A DNA stretch of 64,000 nt from Lutispora sp003527145. GTDB lineage: Bacteria > Bacillota > Clostridia > Lutisporales > Lutisporaceae. Below, piece by piece: positions 1 to 8,397 of the stretch. A program made the position numbers and the translations under genes. The notes below the pieces were generated by a model that was given only the letters and a program-made list of their open reading frames with translations, was not told the DNA's origin and ran no database searches. The stretch's first letter is position 1; every line of letters starts with the position of its first letter. The DNA is taken from contig JASBZB010000018.1 in assembly GCA_029983695.1 (NCBI GenBank), forward strand, positions 19,380-83,379, read 5' to 3'.

Positions 1-111
1 TAATGCATATAGGCTCAAACAGTTGACGCAACTGATCCTATACTGCGCTAACAAACTCTAAGCTCCTTCACAATGCACTCTTATATCAGTTAGCACAACA
101 GGTTATTACAA

Positions 112-140
112 TGCAATCAAATTTATATAAACTGATTGCA
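112..140 (-). terminator. Possible terminator of the fumarase operon
   Basis: An 8-bp inverted repeat, TGCAATCA/TGATTGCA, lies just past the stop of the alpha-subunit gene. In the leftward direction it is followed by TTGTAATAA, a weak T-tract. It may only be an mRNA 3' end structure. Confidence 0.4.
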
Positions 141-160
141 TGAGATTATTTAGCGAATTA

Positions 161-1018
161 TCATTCAAATACCACCGTGGCCTTTCTAGGATCAAAGCAG
201 CAGCCTACCCTGAGAGATACTACCCTGACTCCGCTTGCCCTTTGAGGGCCGACCTTTATGAATGTGGCTAAAACCGTATTCTTGCCACCCAGTCCTAAAG
301 CCCCATAGCCTTCTTTGTTAACAGCCTCAGTAACTCTTCTTTCCATATCCGACTGAACCAAGAAATTGCCGTTCTTCATAGCTTCCAATGCTAGAGAAGC
401 AGCCTCAACATTGGTACGCCCTATTCCGAAGCCTAGGACACATGGCAAACATCCCAGCTTCTGTGCTCCATCTTTGGCCCATGCTATCATCTCGTCCAAA
501 ACCGTGTTTACAGAATGCTTGTGGAATACCCGCAATGTCTTTCCCCTTATTTCAGGACCCCCGCCAAGCATCAGTACAGTCAATGCTATCTTGCTCCCCG
601 ATGTGCGCCTCATTTGAACAGGCGCCATACTAAGATCCCATGGATCATCGGATAACCCTGCCGACTGGCTTATTCGCTGCTTATCATCTCCCAGCACAGC
701 CATAGGTCTGCCTGGAAGATCCTTGAGGCCCTTTGCTATGCCTTCTTCCACAGCAGCAAAGAAACCCGCAGGCACCTCGCACTCATCACCAATTTCCAAA
801 AATACATGGGGTATGCCTGTGTCATCACACAGCGGCAACATACCAACCTGTGCTATTCTTGCATTCTCTAATATGCTTTCCAGAACCCATTTAGCGTGGG
901 GATTATCTTCATTAGCTGCTGCCCTTTCATAAGCTTCAATTTGGTCCGGCCTAAAGGCAGTACTTGCTTTAACCAATGCTTCTGCCGTTTTATTTACAAC
1001 GTCATCATATTTAAGCAT
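161..1018 (-). CDS. Class I fumarase / L-tartrate dehydratase, alpha subunit
   Basis: This is the iron-sulfur catalytic subunit of a two-subunit class I hydro-lyase (FumA N-terminal/TtdA family). The family reversibly hydrates fumarate or dehydrates tartrate-like hydroxyacids in the cytoplasm. Visible family marks are LCDDTGIP near residue 65, GCLPCVLGFGIGR near 190 and a C-terminal GCCFDPRKA, which together supply the cysteines for a [4Fe-4S] cluster. About 285 aa is the usual length. A GTG lies 9 nt upstream, but ATG at 1018 has the better spacing (8 nt) to GGGG. It lies 12 nt after the beta-subunit gene in one operon. Fumarate, tartrate and methylated analogues cannot be told apart from sequence; the PrpR-type activator next door leaves room for a substituted substrate. 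Confidence 0.9.
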   Translation of the reverse strand: MLKYDDVVNKTAEALVKASTAFRPDQIEAYERAAANEDNPHAKWVLESILENARIAQVGMLPLCDDTGIPHVFLEIGDECEVPAGFFAAVEEGIAKGLKDLPGRPMAVLGDDKQRISQSAGLSDDPWDLSMAPVQMRRTSGSKIALTVLMLGGGPEIRGKTLRVFHKHSVNTVLDEMIAWAKDGAQKLGCLPCVLGFGIGRTNVEAASLALEAMKNGNFLVQSDMERRVTEAVNKEGYGALGLGGKNTVLATFIKVGPQRASGVRVVSLRVGCCFDPRKATVVFE

Positions 1019-1030
1019 TTTTCTCACCCC

Positions 1031-1537
1031 TTATTTATCGAATATTGATTTACCATGTGCCACAGCAATAATTACAGGAAATTTTACTACCTGGAGCATG
1101 TGTAATGCTTCCATTCCTTCTTGGTGAAAAGCTGCTATCCTTTTATCAACTATTGTCGAGGTAAGCAATGCCGTGACCGGTGGCGTAACGGCAAAAACAG
1201 AATTATATTCCTTTAAGGCTTCTACAGTATTTTTTCCCAGGCTGCCCTTTCCTATATGAATCTTTACGCCTGCTTTTGATAGCGTCGGTATGGAGCCTTC
1301 AATTTCCAGCTTATTGCTTGAAGTCGGCCCTATCCCGGCTACGCTGACCGCCGTATGGAAAACAGCAGAACCATTTAAATCTATACCTATTTCATTCAGC
1401 CTGTTGTTTTCGATTAGCTTTACTATCTTAGGCAAGACCGCATCCCTGCCTGTATATATCACCCCTGTAATTTCGAGAGTGTCATATACTTTTAGCTCTT
1501 TTACCAAAGCATTTGAAATTGGTGTCGAAACTTGCAC
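1031..1537 (-). CDS. Class I fumarase / L-tartrate dehydratase, beta subunit
   Basis: Partner of the alpha subunit; homologous to the C-terminal domain of FumA and to TtdB. It provides the swivelling substrate-binding part of the hydro-lyase. Visible marks are YTGRDAVLPK near residue 30, GIGPTSSNKLE near 70 and IGKGSLGK near 98. At 168 aa it is slightly short but typical for the separate subunit. The start is GTG, chosen because AAGGAGG lies 7 nt upstream. It is the first gene of the pair and sits behind a 185-nt leader carrying a sigma-54-type promoter. Confidence 0.9.
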   Translation of the reverse strand: MQVSTPISNALVKELKVYDTLEITGVIYTGRDAVLPKIVKLIENNRLNEIGIDLNGSAVFHTAVSVAGIGPTSSNKLEIEGSIPTLSKAGVKIHIGKGSLGKNTVEALKEYNSVFAVTPPVTALLTSTIVDKRIAAFHQEGMEALHMLQVVKFPVIIAVAHGKSIFDK

Positions 1538-1577
1538 TGTATTTCCTCCTTCATTTTAAATTTCGTCTGTGTCCGAT

Positions 1578-1609
1578 TTTTGAACGGTGCTTTTCAAATT
1601 TTGAACGAT
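1578..1609 (-). promoter_or_regulatory. Direct repeats TTTTGAACGRT, 21 bp apart
   Basis: Two copies of TTTTGAACG(G/A)T start at 1578 and 1599 on the plus strand. The 21-bp spacing equals two helical turns. They lie between the -24/-12 promoter and the beta-subunit start, so they would be in the transcribed leader. They could be an operator for the adjacent sigma-54 activator or for another regulator. Confidence 0.4.
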
Positions 1610-1722
1610 ACCTTTTTATAATAGTACTTGTCGACTGTTATGGGTAAGGACTGATAAAGACCCCTTCCTAACGAATGCCAACTTCAATCTTACTGGCCTC
1701 GAAGCACTTCACACATATATAA

Positions 1723-1738
1723 TGCATATCTTATGCCA
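1723..1738 (-). promoter_or_regulatory. Sigma-54 (-24/-12) promoter of the fumarase operon
   Basis: Read leftwards the sequence is TGGCATAAGATATGCA. GG and GC are 10 bp apart, exactly as in the sigma-54 consensus TGGCAC-N5-TTGCA. It lies about 185 nt upstream of the beta-subunit start and directly downstream of a gene for a GAFTGA-containing sigma-54 activator. Confidence 0.7.
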
Positions 1739-1811
1739 AAACATAAAAACTTGCATAATCTTATAAATTTTTTCTTTTTTCATCATTTTTCGACATTTTA
1801 ATGTAATAGAA

Positions 1812-1849
1812 AAGCCATGGAAAGGATGCCATTTCCTATTCCATGGCTT
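1812..1849 (-). terminator. Terminator of the sigma-54 activator gene
   Basis: An 11-bp perfect stem, AAGCCATGGAA/TTCCATGGCTT, with a 16-nt loop begins 15 nt past the stop codon. Read leftwards it is followed by TTCTATTACATTAAAA. The symmetric stem suits an intrinsic terminator separating the activator gene from its target promoter. Confidence 0.7.
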
Positions 1850-1863
1850 CTTATGGTTTAAAG

Positions 1864-3798
1864 CTATTTAATTTTTTCTATTTCCTTAAGCTTAGTCCAA
1901 AGGCTTGTCCTGCTTATGCCCAGCTTTCTTGCCAGAGATGCCTTATCCTCGGGATATTTCTGAGACAAAGCCTCTATTATTTCCAATTCCATATCTCTCA
2001 TAGTCCCTATATTTATGCTTATCTTATCATCGCAGAAAGTCGATGCATGCATTTCAGAGCTTATGAGGTCAAAATACAATTCCTCCAGGAGCTTGAAAGA
2101 ATCTTCGGTATCCTGAGATAATATCACGAATTTTTCAACAAAGTTTTCTAATTCCCTGACATTTCCGTACCATTCGTAATTTTGCAGCTTTTTCATGAAT
2201 ATACTGGGAATGTCTATGGACTTATTCCTCATATGCATTCCTATAAAATAGTTGATCAAATGAGGTATATCGTCTCTTCTTTGCCTTAAAGGAGGTATAT
2301 GGAGATTCAATACATTAAGTCTATGATAAAGGTCCTCTCTAAACTGCCCCATCCTAATCCTTTCAGCCAGGTTTGCATTCGTCGCAGCTATTATTCTCAC
2401 ATCCACAGGTATGGGCTTATTACCTCCCACCCTCATGAGCACTCTTTCCTGAATTACTCTGAGAAGTTGGGCCTGAGCCGCTAAAGTTATTTCAGAAATC
2501 TCATCCAAAAATACCGTGCCTCTCTGAGCAAGTTCAAAAATTCCTATTTTGCCGCCCTTTTTAGCGCCGGTAAAAGCGCCCTCTTCGTAGCCGAACAGTT
2601 CACTTTCAAGAAGACTTTGAGGAAGAGCAGCACAATTTATTGCCACAAATGGTCCGCCTTTTCTGGGGCTTTCATTATGGACGCCATTAGCAAGAACCTC
2701 TTTCCCCGTACCGCTTTCACCTATTATCAAGATATTCGCATCTGTCTTACTATAGCTCTTTGCTTTTTTTATCAGGGCCTCGACCGCTTCAGATTTTCCT
2801 ATATAATCATCAAAGGTATATCTGGCCTTTAACCCTGCTTTATTTGTAGTATTTTTAGCATTGCCTGCTTCCAGCTCTTTCATGCTCAAAACATCACTGC
2901 TATAGCTGGCATATTGAATTTTGATTGCATAACCTATTATTTCTCCATTGCCCTGCAAGGTAGTTTTCTTTACAAACAGATCGCTGCCCATACAATTTGC
3001 CTTATAACTGTTTTTATTATCAAGCAGCGGTTGAAATAATGGTATATCTTTAAACGCATCATCTATACTTCTATCTATAAGCAGGCTTGGATTTATTTTT
3101 AAATACCGGGATATGCTTTCGCAAAGATATGTGATCTTCCTGCTGCTATCCAAGAATATTAAACCCAAAAAGCTTTCTTGTATAAATGCATCGAAGGATT
3201 TGTTCACCTTTCGGAGATCATGAACAGCCTCAATCATTTTTTCGGCTTGGGTAAACGCATTATAGATAGCTTCGCTCTGGGACCGAACCATAGCAGTTTT
3301 CATCCCATAGCCCTTCGCTATTTCAATTGTATATGCTCCTATGCCGATAACCGTGCCGATACCGTCATAATAAGCTTTTGCCACTTTTTCTTTTAGTTCG
3401 GATACATCCTCAAAATAATAAATGCTTAAATCCTCTTTGTTGATATTAAGGACTTTTCTTATGAAATCAAAATCATTATATCTTAAATCATTGTCATATA
3501 AATAAAAAGCCATTTTTGTGCCTTGCGCCTTGGCTTTATAAAGAGTCTTTATTATATCAAAATTTGTTATCTCTATATCTACTACAGGGATATCCACAGC
3601 TTTACTTATCAATCTCCCGGTAGCCCCACGGCTTATGATAACATCAAAGCCCTTGGCTTCATATTCTCTGGCTACTTCAACCGCTTTATTCAAAACACAA
3701 TTTTGAACCTCTACATGATAACCCTTCTTTACCTCATATTCATGCGCAATCTTTTCCAATTCAGGATAAGTAGAATATATTACTGCAATTTTATGCAT
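1864..3798 (-). CDS. Sigma-54-dependent activator with PrpR_N sensor (PrpR/XylR type)
   Basis: An enhancer-binding activator of about 644 aa. An N-terminal PrpR_N domain (about residues 1-190; VIISRGATGRL, GIGAYTIEIA) is followed by a PAS-like segment (about 200-300). A sigma-54 AAA+ domain comes next, with Walker A GESGTGKE, the sigma-54 contact loop GAFTGA and Walker B GTVFLDE. A Fis-type helix-turn-helix (KASLARKLGISRTSLW) ends the protein. PrpR_N domains bind small carboxylates such as methylcitrate in known members. The start chosen is the internal ATG at 3798, 8 nt after AAGGAG; an upstream ATG at 3828 lacks a site. The -24/-12 promoter of the downstream fumarase operon is its obvious target. 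Confidence 0.88.
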   Translation of the reverse strand: MHKIAVIYSTYPELEKIAHEYEVKKGYHVEVQNCVLNKAVEVAREYEAKGFDVIISRGATGRLISKAVDIPVVDIEITNFDIIKTLYKAKAQGTKMAFYLYDNDLRYNDFDFIRKVLNINKEDLSIYYFEDVSELKEKVAKAYYDGIGTVIGIGAYTIEIAKGYGMKTAMVRSQSEAIYNAFTQAEKMIEAVHDLRKVNKSFDAFIQESFLGLIFLDSSRKITYLCESISRYLKINPSLLIDRSIDDAFKDIPLFQPLLDNKNSYKANCMGSDLFVKKTTLQGNGEIIGYAIKIQYASYSSDVLSMKELEAGNAKNTTNKAGLKARYTFDDYIGKSEAVEALIKKAKSYSKTDANILIIGESGTGKEVLANGVHNESPRKGGPFVAINCAALPQSLLESELFGYEEGAFTGAKKGGKIGIFELAQRGTVFLDEISEITLAAQAQLLRVIQERVLMRVGGNKPIPVDVRIIAATNANLAERIRMGQFREDLYHRLNVLNLHIPPLRQRRDDIPHLINYFIGMHMRNKSIDIPSIFMKKLQNYEWYGNVRELENFVEKFVILSQDTEDSFKLLEELYFDLISSEMHASTFCDDKISINIGTMRDMELEIIEALSQKYPEDKASLARKLGISRTSLWTKLKEIEKIK

Positions 3799-4015
3799 AT
3801 CCACAACTCCTTTTTCTGCTACATTCATTAAACTTTTGTATAAGCCCGTTCAAATTGCCAGCCTTGCAAAACATACAAGCATTACCGCAATTCAAATCTG
3901 CATTGAACTAAAACAGCCGGTTAGAATTTTCGTATATTATTCATTCTTTGCACCGGCATAAAAATCCTTCTTTCATCGTTATTTAATTATCAAAATCATT
4001 TTATTAAATTTCTTA

Positions 4016-5242
4016 CTATTTGATCATGGGCGATCCGATTTTTCTTTTTCCGCTGTCAAAAATCCTGGCGAACAGCAAGATCGCAGTTATATACAATACA
4101 GCAGTTATATAATAAGGGAGTTCATAGCTGACGTTGGCCATTAAAAAACCTGCAACGGATGCACTGATACCTCTTGTTATATGATTTGACAAATTCATAA
4201 GGCTGCTCAAGGCCGACCTTTCTTCATCCCCTACAATCTCCATGGTAAGACTCTGCAAGGCAGGCTGAGCCATATTCATAAGAGCGCTTCTCATGAAGAA
4301 TACAAAGGTTGTAAGCCATACGTTCCCTGCTATGGATATGATCAACAGAAATGGAATAGACAATATCTGACAAAGCTGAACAGTAAATACCCTCCCCAGC
4401 TTTTTAGAAACATAAGGCACCAAAAAGGCACCGATTATTGTAGCGACCTGAGAATAAGCCATTATTGTGCCGACTACTCTAGTTCCAACATTCAGCTTGT
4501 AATGAAGGAACAGGTTGAAAAAAGGTATCACAAGCCCTGCACCGAAACCTATAAGCATATTATAAGTTATTATCAACACTACATTTTTTCTTTTTAAGAG
4601 AGAGAAAAAACTGCCTTCTCTGCGGATACTCTCGCTTGTCTTCTCATTCTTGATCTTGTATAGAGGAACTAATGCGAGCAATACCATCAAGGAAAAAAAT
4701 ACTTGAGTGCCTCTTAGGATGCTTATGCTTTCGCCTCCAAACAATTCCGGTATCCTTCCCCCACTATAGGAGCCGAAAATAGAAGCAAGCTGATTTATTA
4801 TAAAATTAATGCTAAACAGATTGATCCTTTTTTCTTCCTCACAATTCTCAGCCAGAAACGGCGCGTCATTAACATACATAACTGCTGATCCTATACCGTT
4901 CAGGCAGGCAAAAAAATAAATAAGCAGCTGGGATGTAAAAATACATTGCCCCAAGTATCCTAAACTGCTTATTATTACTCCCAGCATTACCGCCCGCTTC
5001 CTGCCTATAATATCCGACAGCATTCCCACAGGCACAGCACTTAATCCGATCAATACGGTTTTAAGCGCTATTACATTTCCTATAAAGCCTTCTTCAAAGC
5101 CTAATCTCTTAAAGTATATGCCTTGCAGCACATTTGCGAAAGCTGACATCACAAGATAGCTGATGAAGGTGTTCAACATATATAATTTTACTTGCTTGCT
5201 GAAGTTTCCATTATGTTTAAATTTATATAAAATGCTGGACAT
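4016..5242 (-). CDS. Major facilitator superfamily (MFS) transporter
   Basis: A polytopic inner-membrane carrier of 408 aa with about 12 hydrophobic segments in two halves and a hydrophilic loop near residues 195-215. The loop between helices 2 and 3 carries the MFS signature form GMLSDIIGRKRAV. The substrate cannot be read from sequence. It is divergent from a small membrane protein and a MocR regulator across a 540-bp region with repeated TTGGTTGG sites, so MocR control is plausible. The sigma-54 activator follows 187 bp downstream. Confidence 0.85.
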   Translation of the reverse strand: MSSILYKFKHNGNFSKQVKLYMLNTFISYLVMSAFANVLQGIYFKRLGFEEGFIGNVIALKTVLIGLSAVPVGMLSDIIGRKRAVMLGVIISSLGYLGQCIFTSQLLIYFFACLNGIGSAVMYVNDAPFLAENCEEEKRINLFSINFIINQLASIFGSYSGGRIPELFGGESISILRGTQVFFSLMVLLALVPLYKIKNEKTSESIRREGSFFSLLKRKNVVLIITYNMLIGFGAGLVIPFFNLFLHYKLNVGTRVVGTIMAYSQVATIIGAFLVPYVSKKLGRVFTVQLCQILSIPFLLIISIAGNVWLTTFVFFMRSALMNMAQPALQSLTMEIVGDEERSALSSLMNLSNHITRGISASVAGFLMANVSYELPYYITAVLYITAILLFARIFDSGKRKIGSPMIK

Positions 5243-5781
5243 GTAAAATTACCTCTGCAATTTTAGTTATTGAGCGAGCCTGACATCGTCCATCTCCCGC
5301 TTGACAAGAAAGGAGCAGCGACGGCAATAGCTGGCGCACTAGCTCTATTATTAATTATAACATAGCTGCATCCTATATTAACAGCGTTCTTAGTTCAGAT
5401 GGAGTTTTTAATGGTGGTTAGCCATCGTATAAATACGTAAAATAATATGGCACAAATAGTTTTTGGTTGGTTGTAGTTCAATTAACAATCTTCTATATAT
5501 TTCTAAATCCTTGATATTAAATAATTCTATTCAAGTATAGCTTCTATTTGGTTGGTGTAGTATAATAGTTATTGGTTGGAGACCTATATCATTATACATA
5601 TTAAAATATATATGAATGCTGAATTAACAGCATCTATTGTCCAATTGAGGTTTATAGATCTATCTGAGCTTTAGAAGATGCTATTCTAGAGCTTAGCGCT
5701 TCTTATCTCCTATTTGAAAAGAAACGATAGTATCAGCTATAACCCACCATAGGATAAGTTTCACAAAAGGAGGGGTACGTA
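5243..5781. other. Regulatory intergenic region between the MFS gene and the small membrane protein
   Basis: No convincing gene lies here. The left part (about 5270-5345) is distinctly GC-richer than its surroundings. The middle holds three TTGGTTGG motifs and a TATAAT at 5561. A 13-bp stem-loop (5664-5676 with 5684-5696, one G-T pair and one mismatch) lies in the probable leader of the 5782 gene. Confidence 0.5.
5463..5579 (+). promoter_or_regulatory. Candidate MocR operators (TTGGTTGG repeats)
   Basis: TTGGTTGG occurs at 5463-5470, 5548-5555 and 5572-5579. The last two flank a TATAAT-like -10 element (5561-5566) and are 24 bp apart. MocR/GabR/PdxR regulators typically bind widely spaced direct repeats overlapping promoters, and a MocR gene lies 550 bp to the right. 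A reverse-oriented copy is found just in front of that gene. Confidence 0.5.
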
Positions 5782-6063
5782 ATGATCGATTATGTGCTTT
5801 TTATATTATACTTTTTTATACTGATATCTGTGTGTTCTTTTGGTACGGCTGTTTTAGCAAAGGATTTCGAAAGATGCAATGGGCTAAGAAGCTTCATACA
5901 TATACTTTTCATTGCTAAGTCCGCCATATTGGTAGGATATCATGGTTGGGTTGAGGTGCTGCTAAATAAAGAAGTATTTTTTAAATACACTTTTGACACT
6001 ATATTTGTTATACTTGCCACAAGTTCCATTGTAGAAGCAAAGCTTAGACAGATGAGAAGTTGA
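5782..6063 (+). CDS. Small membrane protein of unknown function
   Basis: A 93-aa protein with three predicted membrane segments (about residues 4-25, 38-55 and 68-84) and a short basic tail. Its start is well supported by AAAGGAGGGG 7 nt before the ATG. I do not recognise the family. It lies 69 nt upstream of the MocR gene on the same strand, probably co-transcribed, and downstream of the repeated MocR-type sites. It may belong to the same regulon as the divergent MFS transporter. Confidence 0.7.
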   Translation: MIDYVLFILYFFILISVCSFGTAVLAKDFERCNGLRSFIHILFIAKSAILVGYHGWVEVLLNKEVFFKYTFDTIFVILATSSIVEAKLRQMRS

Positions 6064-6098
6064 ACGAGGCTTCATTAAGTGTTAAAATCTACTATATA

Positions 6099-6106
6099 CA
6101 ACCAAT
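6099..6106 (-). promoter_or_regulatory. Inverted copy of the TTGGTTG site before the MocR gene
   Basis: CAACCAAT sits 27 nt before the MocR start. In the reverse strand its context is ATTGGTTGTATATAGTAG, resembling the second upstream copy (TTGGTTGGTGTAGTATAAT). This suggests autoregulation by MocR. Confidence 0.4.
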
Positions 6107-6132
6107 CATAAAGATAAATAGGAGTGGAGGCC

Positions 6133-7593
6133 ATGTCCATCAGTGAGAATTGGATGCCTGATAAAAGCTCCGGTATTCCTTTATATCAGCAGATCAAAGA
6201 TTATATAAGATATAAAATTTCCAGCGGCGATTGGGCAATAGGCACCCGGATTCCCACTCAAAGAGAATTTGCCCGGAGGTTTGACGTCAATAGGAGCACT
6301 ATAGTGACCGCAATAGATGAGCTGATAGCCGAAGGCTTGCTTGAAGGCAAAACCAAAGGGGGCACCATTGTTAAAAATAACACCTGGTCCCTGCTTTCTA
6401 AAACTCCCCCTCCGGATTGGCTGTCCTACGTGAGATCCGGAACCCACCAGCCTAATTTCAGCACCGTACAACAAATAAACAGATATGAATTCGAACCTGA
6501 AATAATACGATTAGGTACAGGAGAGTTGTCTCCGGAGCTATTCCCTAAAAAGATGATGGATTTTGTAACAGACAGCTTTTCAAAATCCGTCAAATCCCTT
6601 GGCTATGAAGAGCCTAAGGGTTCCTATGAGCTGAGAAGGGAAGTAAGCGCATATCTGAGCACTCTTGGAATAAATGCATCACCCTCTCAAATACTCATCG
6701 TATCAGGGGCTCTTCAGGCTTTGCATTTGATATCCGTTGGGATTTTATACAAGGGTTCTACCATACTTACGGAAAACCCATCCTATATATATTCCATCAA
6801 TGTATTCCAATCTGCGGGAATGAAGCTTTATGGCATCCCAATGGATGAAGAGGGTATACAGATAAATAAGATAATCAGGTACAGAAGGCAAACCAATGCT
6901 GCCATTTTGTACGCCATTCCTTCCTTTCAAAACCCTGCGGGGGTATGCATGAAGGATGAAAGAAGAAAAAAGCTGTTAGGCATATGCGAGGACGAAAGGC
7001 TTCCCATCATCGAAGACGATGCTTACAGAGAGCTGTATATTGATAAAAAAGCGCCAATACCTCTAAAGTCAATGGACAACAAAGATTTGGTGCTTTTTCT
7101 TGGCAGCATGTCCAAGAGCTTATGCCCCGGGCTCCGTATCGGCTGGGTAGTCGGTCAGGAGGCTGTGATCGAGCGTCTGGCAGACATCAAGATGCAGACC
7201 GACTACGGCTCCAGTTCATTATCTCAAAGGGCTGCAGCAGAATGGCTGTCCTCCGGATTATATTTCGATCATCTGGTCCGGATAAGAAAAGAGCTTAAAA
7301 TTCGGAGAAATATTGCATTAGATATTTTGAACCAATACTTTTCAGACATAGCAGAGTGGAAAAAGCCAGAAGGAGGCTTTTATATCTGGCTGTGCCTTAA
7401 AAAGCCCCTTTCTCTTCAAAAGCTTTTTAACAACTGCTTGAAAAAGGGTATACTGATAAATCCGGGAAATGTTTATCAGCATATGTCAAATCAGCACATA
7501 AGAATATCATATTCCTATGCTTCCCACGAAGATTTGAAGCATGGCTTGGTTGTGCTTTCCCAGTCTATACGTGAGTTATATCAAAGGGATTGA
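6133..7593 (+). CDS. MocR/PdxR-family transcriptional regulator (GntR HTH fused to aminotransferase-like domain)
   Basis: About 486 aa. An N-terminal GntR winged helix (about residues 12-80; PLYQQIKDYIRYKI, IPTQREFARRFDVNRSTI) is fused to a fold-type I aminotransferase-like domain. The pyridoxal-phosphate lysine is in GSMSKSLCPGLRIGW, and the Asp and Tyr of EDDAYRELY are kept. Such proteins use the aminotransferase domain as a sensor for PLP plus an amino compound. ATG at 6133 is preferred over GTG at 6124 because AGGAG lies 8 nt before it. Likely targets are the small membrane protein and the divergent MFS gene. It converges on hisIE with a 12-bp gap. Confidence 0.9.
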   Translation: MSISENWMPDKSSGIPLYQQIKDYIRYKISSGDWAIGTRIPTQREFARRFDVNRSTIVTAIDELIAEGLLEGKTKGGTIVKNNTWSLLSKTPPPDWLSYVRSGTHQPNFSTVQQINRYEFEPEIIRLGTGELSPELFPKKMMDFVTDSFSKSVKSLGYEEPKGSYELRREVSAYLSTLGINASPSQILIVSGALQALHLISVGILYKGSTILTENPSYIYSINVFQSAGMKLYGIPMDEEGIQINKIIRYRRQTNAAILYAIPSFQNPAGVCMKDERRKKLLGICEDERLPIIEDDAYRELYIDKKAPIPLKSMDNKDLVLFLGSMSKSLCPGLRIGWVVGQEAVIERLADIKMQTDYGSSSLSQRAAAEWLSSGLYFDHLVRIRKELKIRRNIALDILNQYFSDIAEWKKPEGGFYIWLCLKKPLSLQKLFNNCLKKGILINPGNVYQHMSNQHIRISYSYASHEDLKHGLVVLSQSIRELYQRD

Positions 7594-7605
7594 TTTTGAG
7601 CATGG

Positions 7606-8232
7606 TCATTTCTCCCTTCTGCTGATCAGTTCTTCCTTAATATCCTCTATGCCCACATTCTCATTGACCATTAATACTAAAACATGATATACAAGATCGC
7701 TTAATTCATAAACCAGTTCTTCCTTGCTCTTGTTTTTTGCAGCAATTATGACTTCGCTGGTTTCCTCCCCGACTTTTTTCAGTATTTTGTCCAGGCCCTT
7801 TTCAAATAAGTAATTCGTATAAGAGCCTTCTATAGGATTTTTCTTTCTATCCTCCAAAAGGCCATACAATTCTTTTAAAATATCAGTTTTCCCATTTTCC
7901 GGCTTCAGAGCTTCGTTAAAAAAGCAGGAGAACTCTCCTGTGTGGCATGCAGCACCCCTTTGCTCCACAACAAGCAATATGCTGTCTTTATCGCAATCAT
8001 AATAAAAGCCTTTCACTTTCTGTATATTCCCGGAGGTTTCACCCTTTTTCCAGAGCTTCTGTCTGCTTCTGCTGAAATACCAGGTTTCTCTTTCCTCAAG
8101 GGTCTTCCTTATGGATTCCTTATTCATGTATGCGAGCATCAATACTTTTTGAGTTTCTGCGTCCTGCGTTATTGCAGGTACAAGCCCTCTATCGTCAAAT
8201 TTTATTTCTTCAATTATTTTATCTATGTCCAT
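7606..8232 (-). CDS. hisIE: Phosphoribosyl-AMP cyclohydrolase / phosphoribosyl-ATP pyrophosphatase (HisIE)
   Basis: Bifunctional enzyme for steps 2 and 3 of histidine synthesis. The HisI half (about residues 1-115) shows YYDCDKDS and RGAACHTGEFSCFF, the Zn/Mg ligands; the usual DCDGD motif reads DCDKD here. The HisE half (about 115-208) shows GEETSEVIIAAKN and ELSDLVYHVLVLM. It is the last gene of the his operon and is separated from hisF by 166 bp of non-coding, repeat-like DNA. ATG at 8232 fits GGGGG better than the ATG two codons upstream. Confidence 0.95.
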   Translation of the reverse strand: MDIDKIIEEIKFDDRGLVPAITQDAETQKVLMLAYMNKESIRKTLEERETWYFSRSRQKLWKKGETSGNIQKVKGFYYDCDKDSILLVVEQRGAACHTGEFSCFFNEALKPENGKTDILKELYGLLEDRKKNPIEGSYTNYLFEKGLDKILKKVGEETSEVIIAAKNKSKEELVYELSDLVYHVLVLMVNENVGIEDIKEELISRREK

Positions 8233-8397
8233 TTCCATCCCCCTTAAAATTTTTCATCACACTTCGCATAGTAGGGAATAGTCAAGACTATTCCCTACAC
8301 ACATATGCTTATTCCTCAGCTGCAGCAGGCTCCGTTGCCCTATGAGCCCAGAGCCCAGCCCTAATGCCAGAAGCCAGCGGCCAGAAGCTAGTGGCTT
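8233..8397. repeat. Non-coding insert between hisF and hisIE with a perfect inverted repeat
   Basis: This is the only sizeable gap in an otherwise overlapping operon. It contains a perfect 13-bp inverted repeat with a 2-bp centre (8271-8283 with 8286-8298, GTAGGGAATAGTC). GC-rich reiterations of GCCAGAAGC(C/T)AG follow at about 8365-8393. The latter look like dispersed intergenic repeats; copies elsewhere cannot be checked from one window. Confidence 0.5.

Noticed and set aside
161..1537. Part of the tricarboxylate island as one continuous unit with the fumarase genes
   Set aside because: The fumarase operon is 41 kb from the island, with its own promoter and activator. Any link is metabolic at most.
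5440..5460. Second sigma-54 promoter (TGGCACAAATAG...)
   Set aside because: Starts like a -24 box, but the -12 GC is missing at the required distance.
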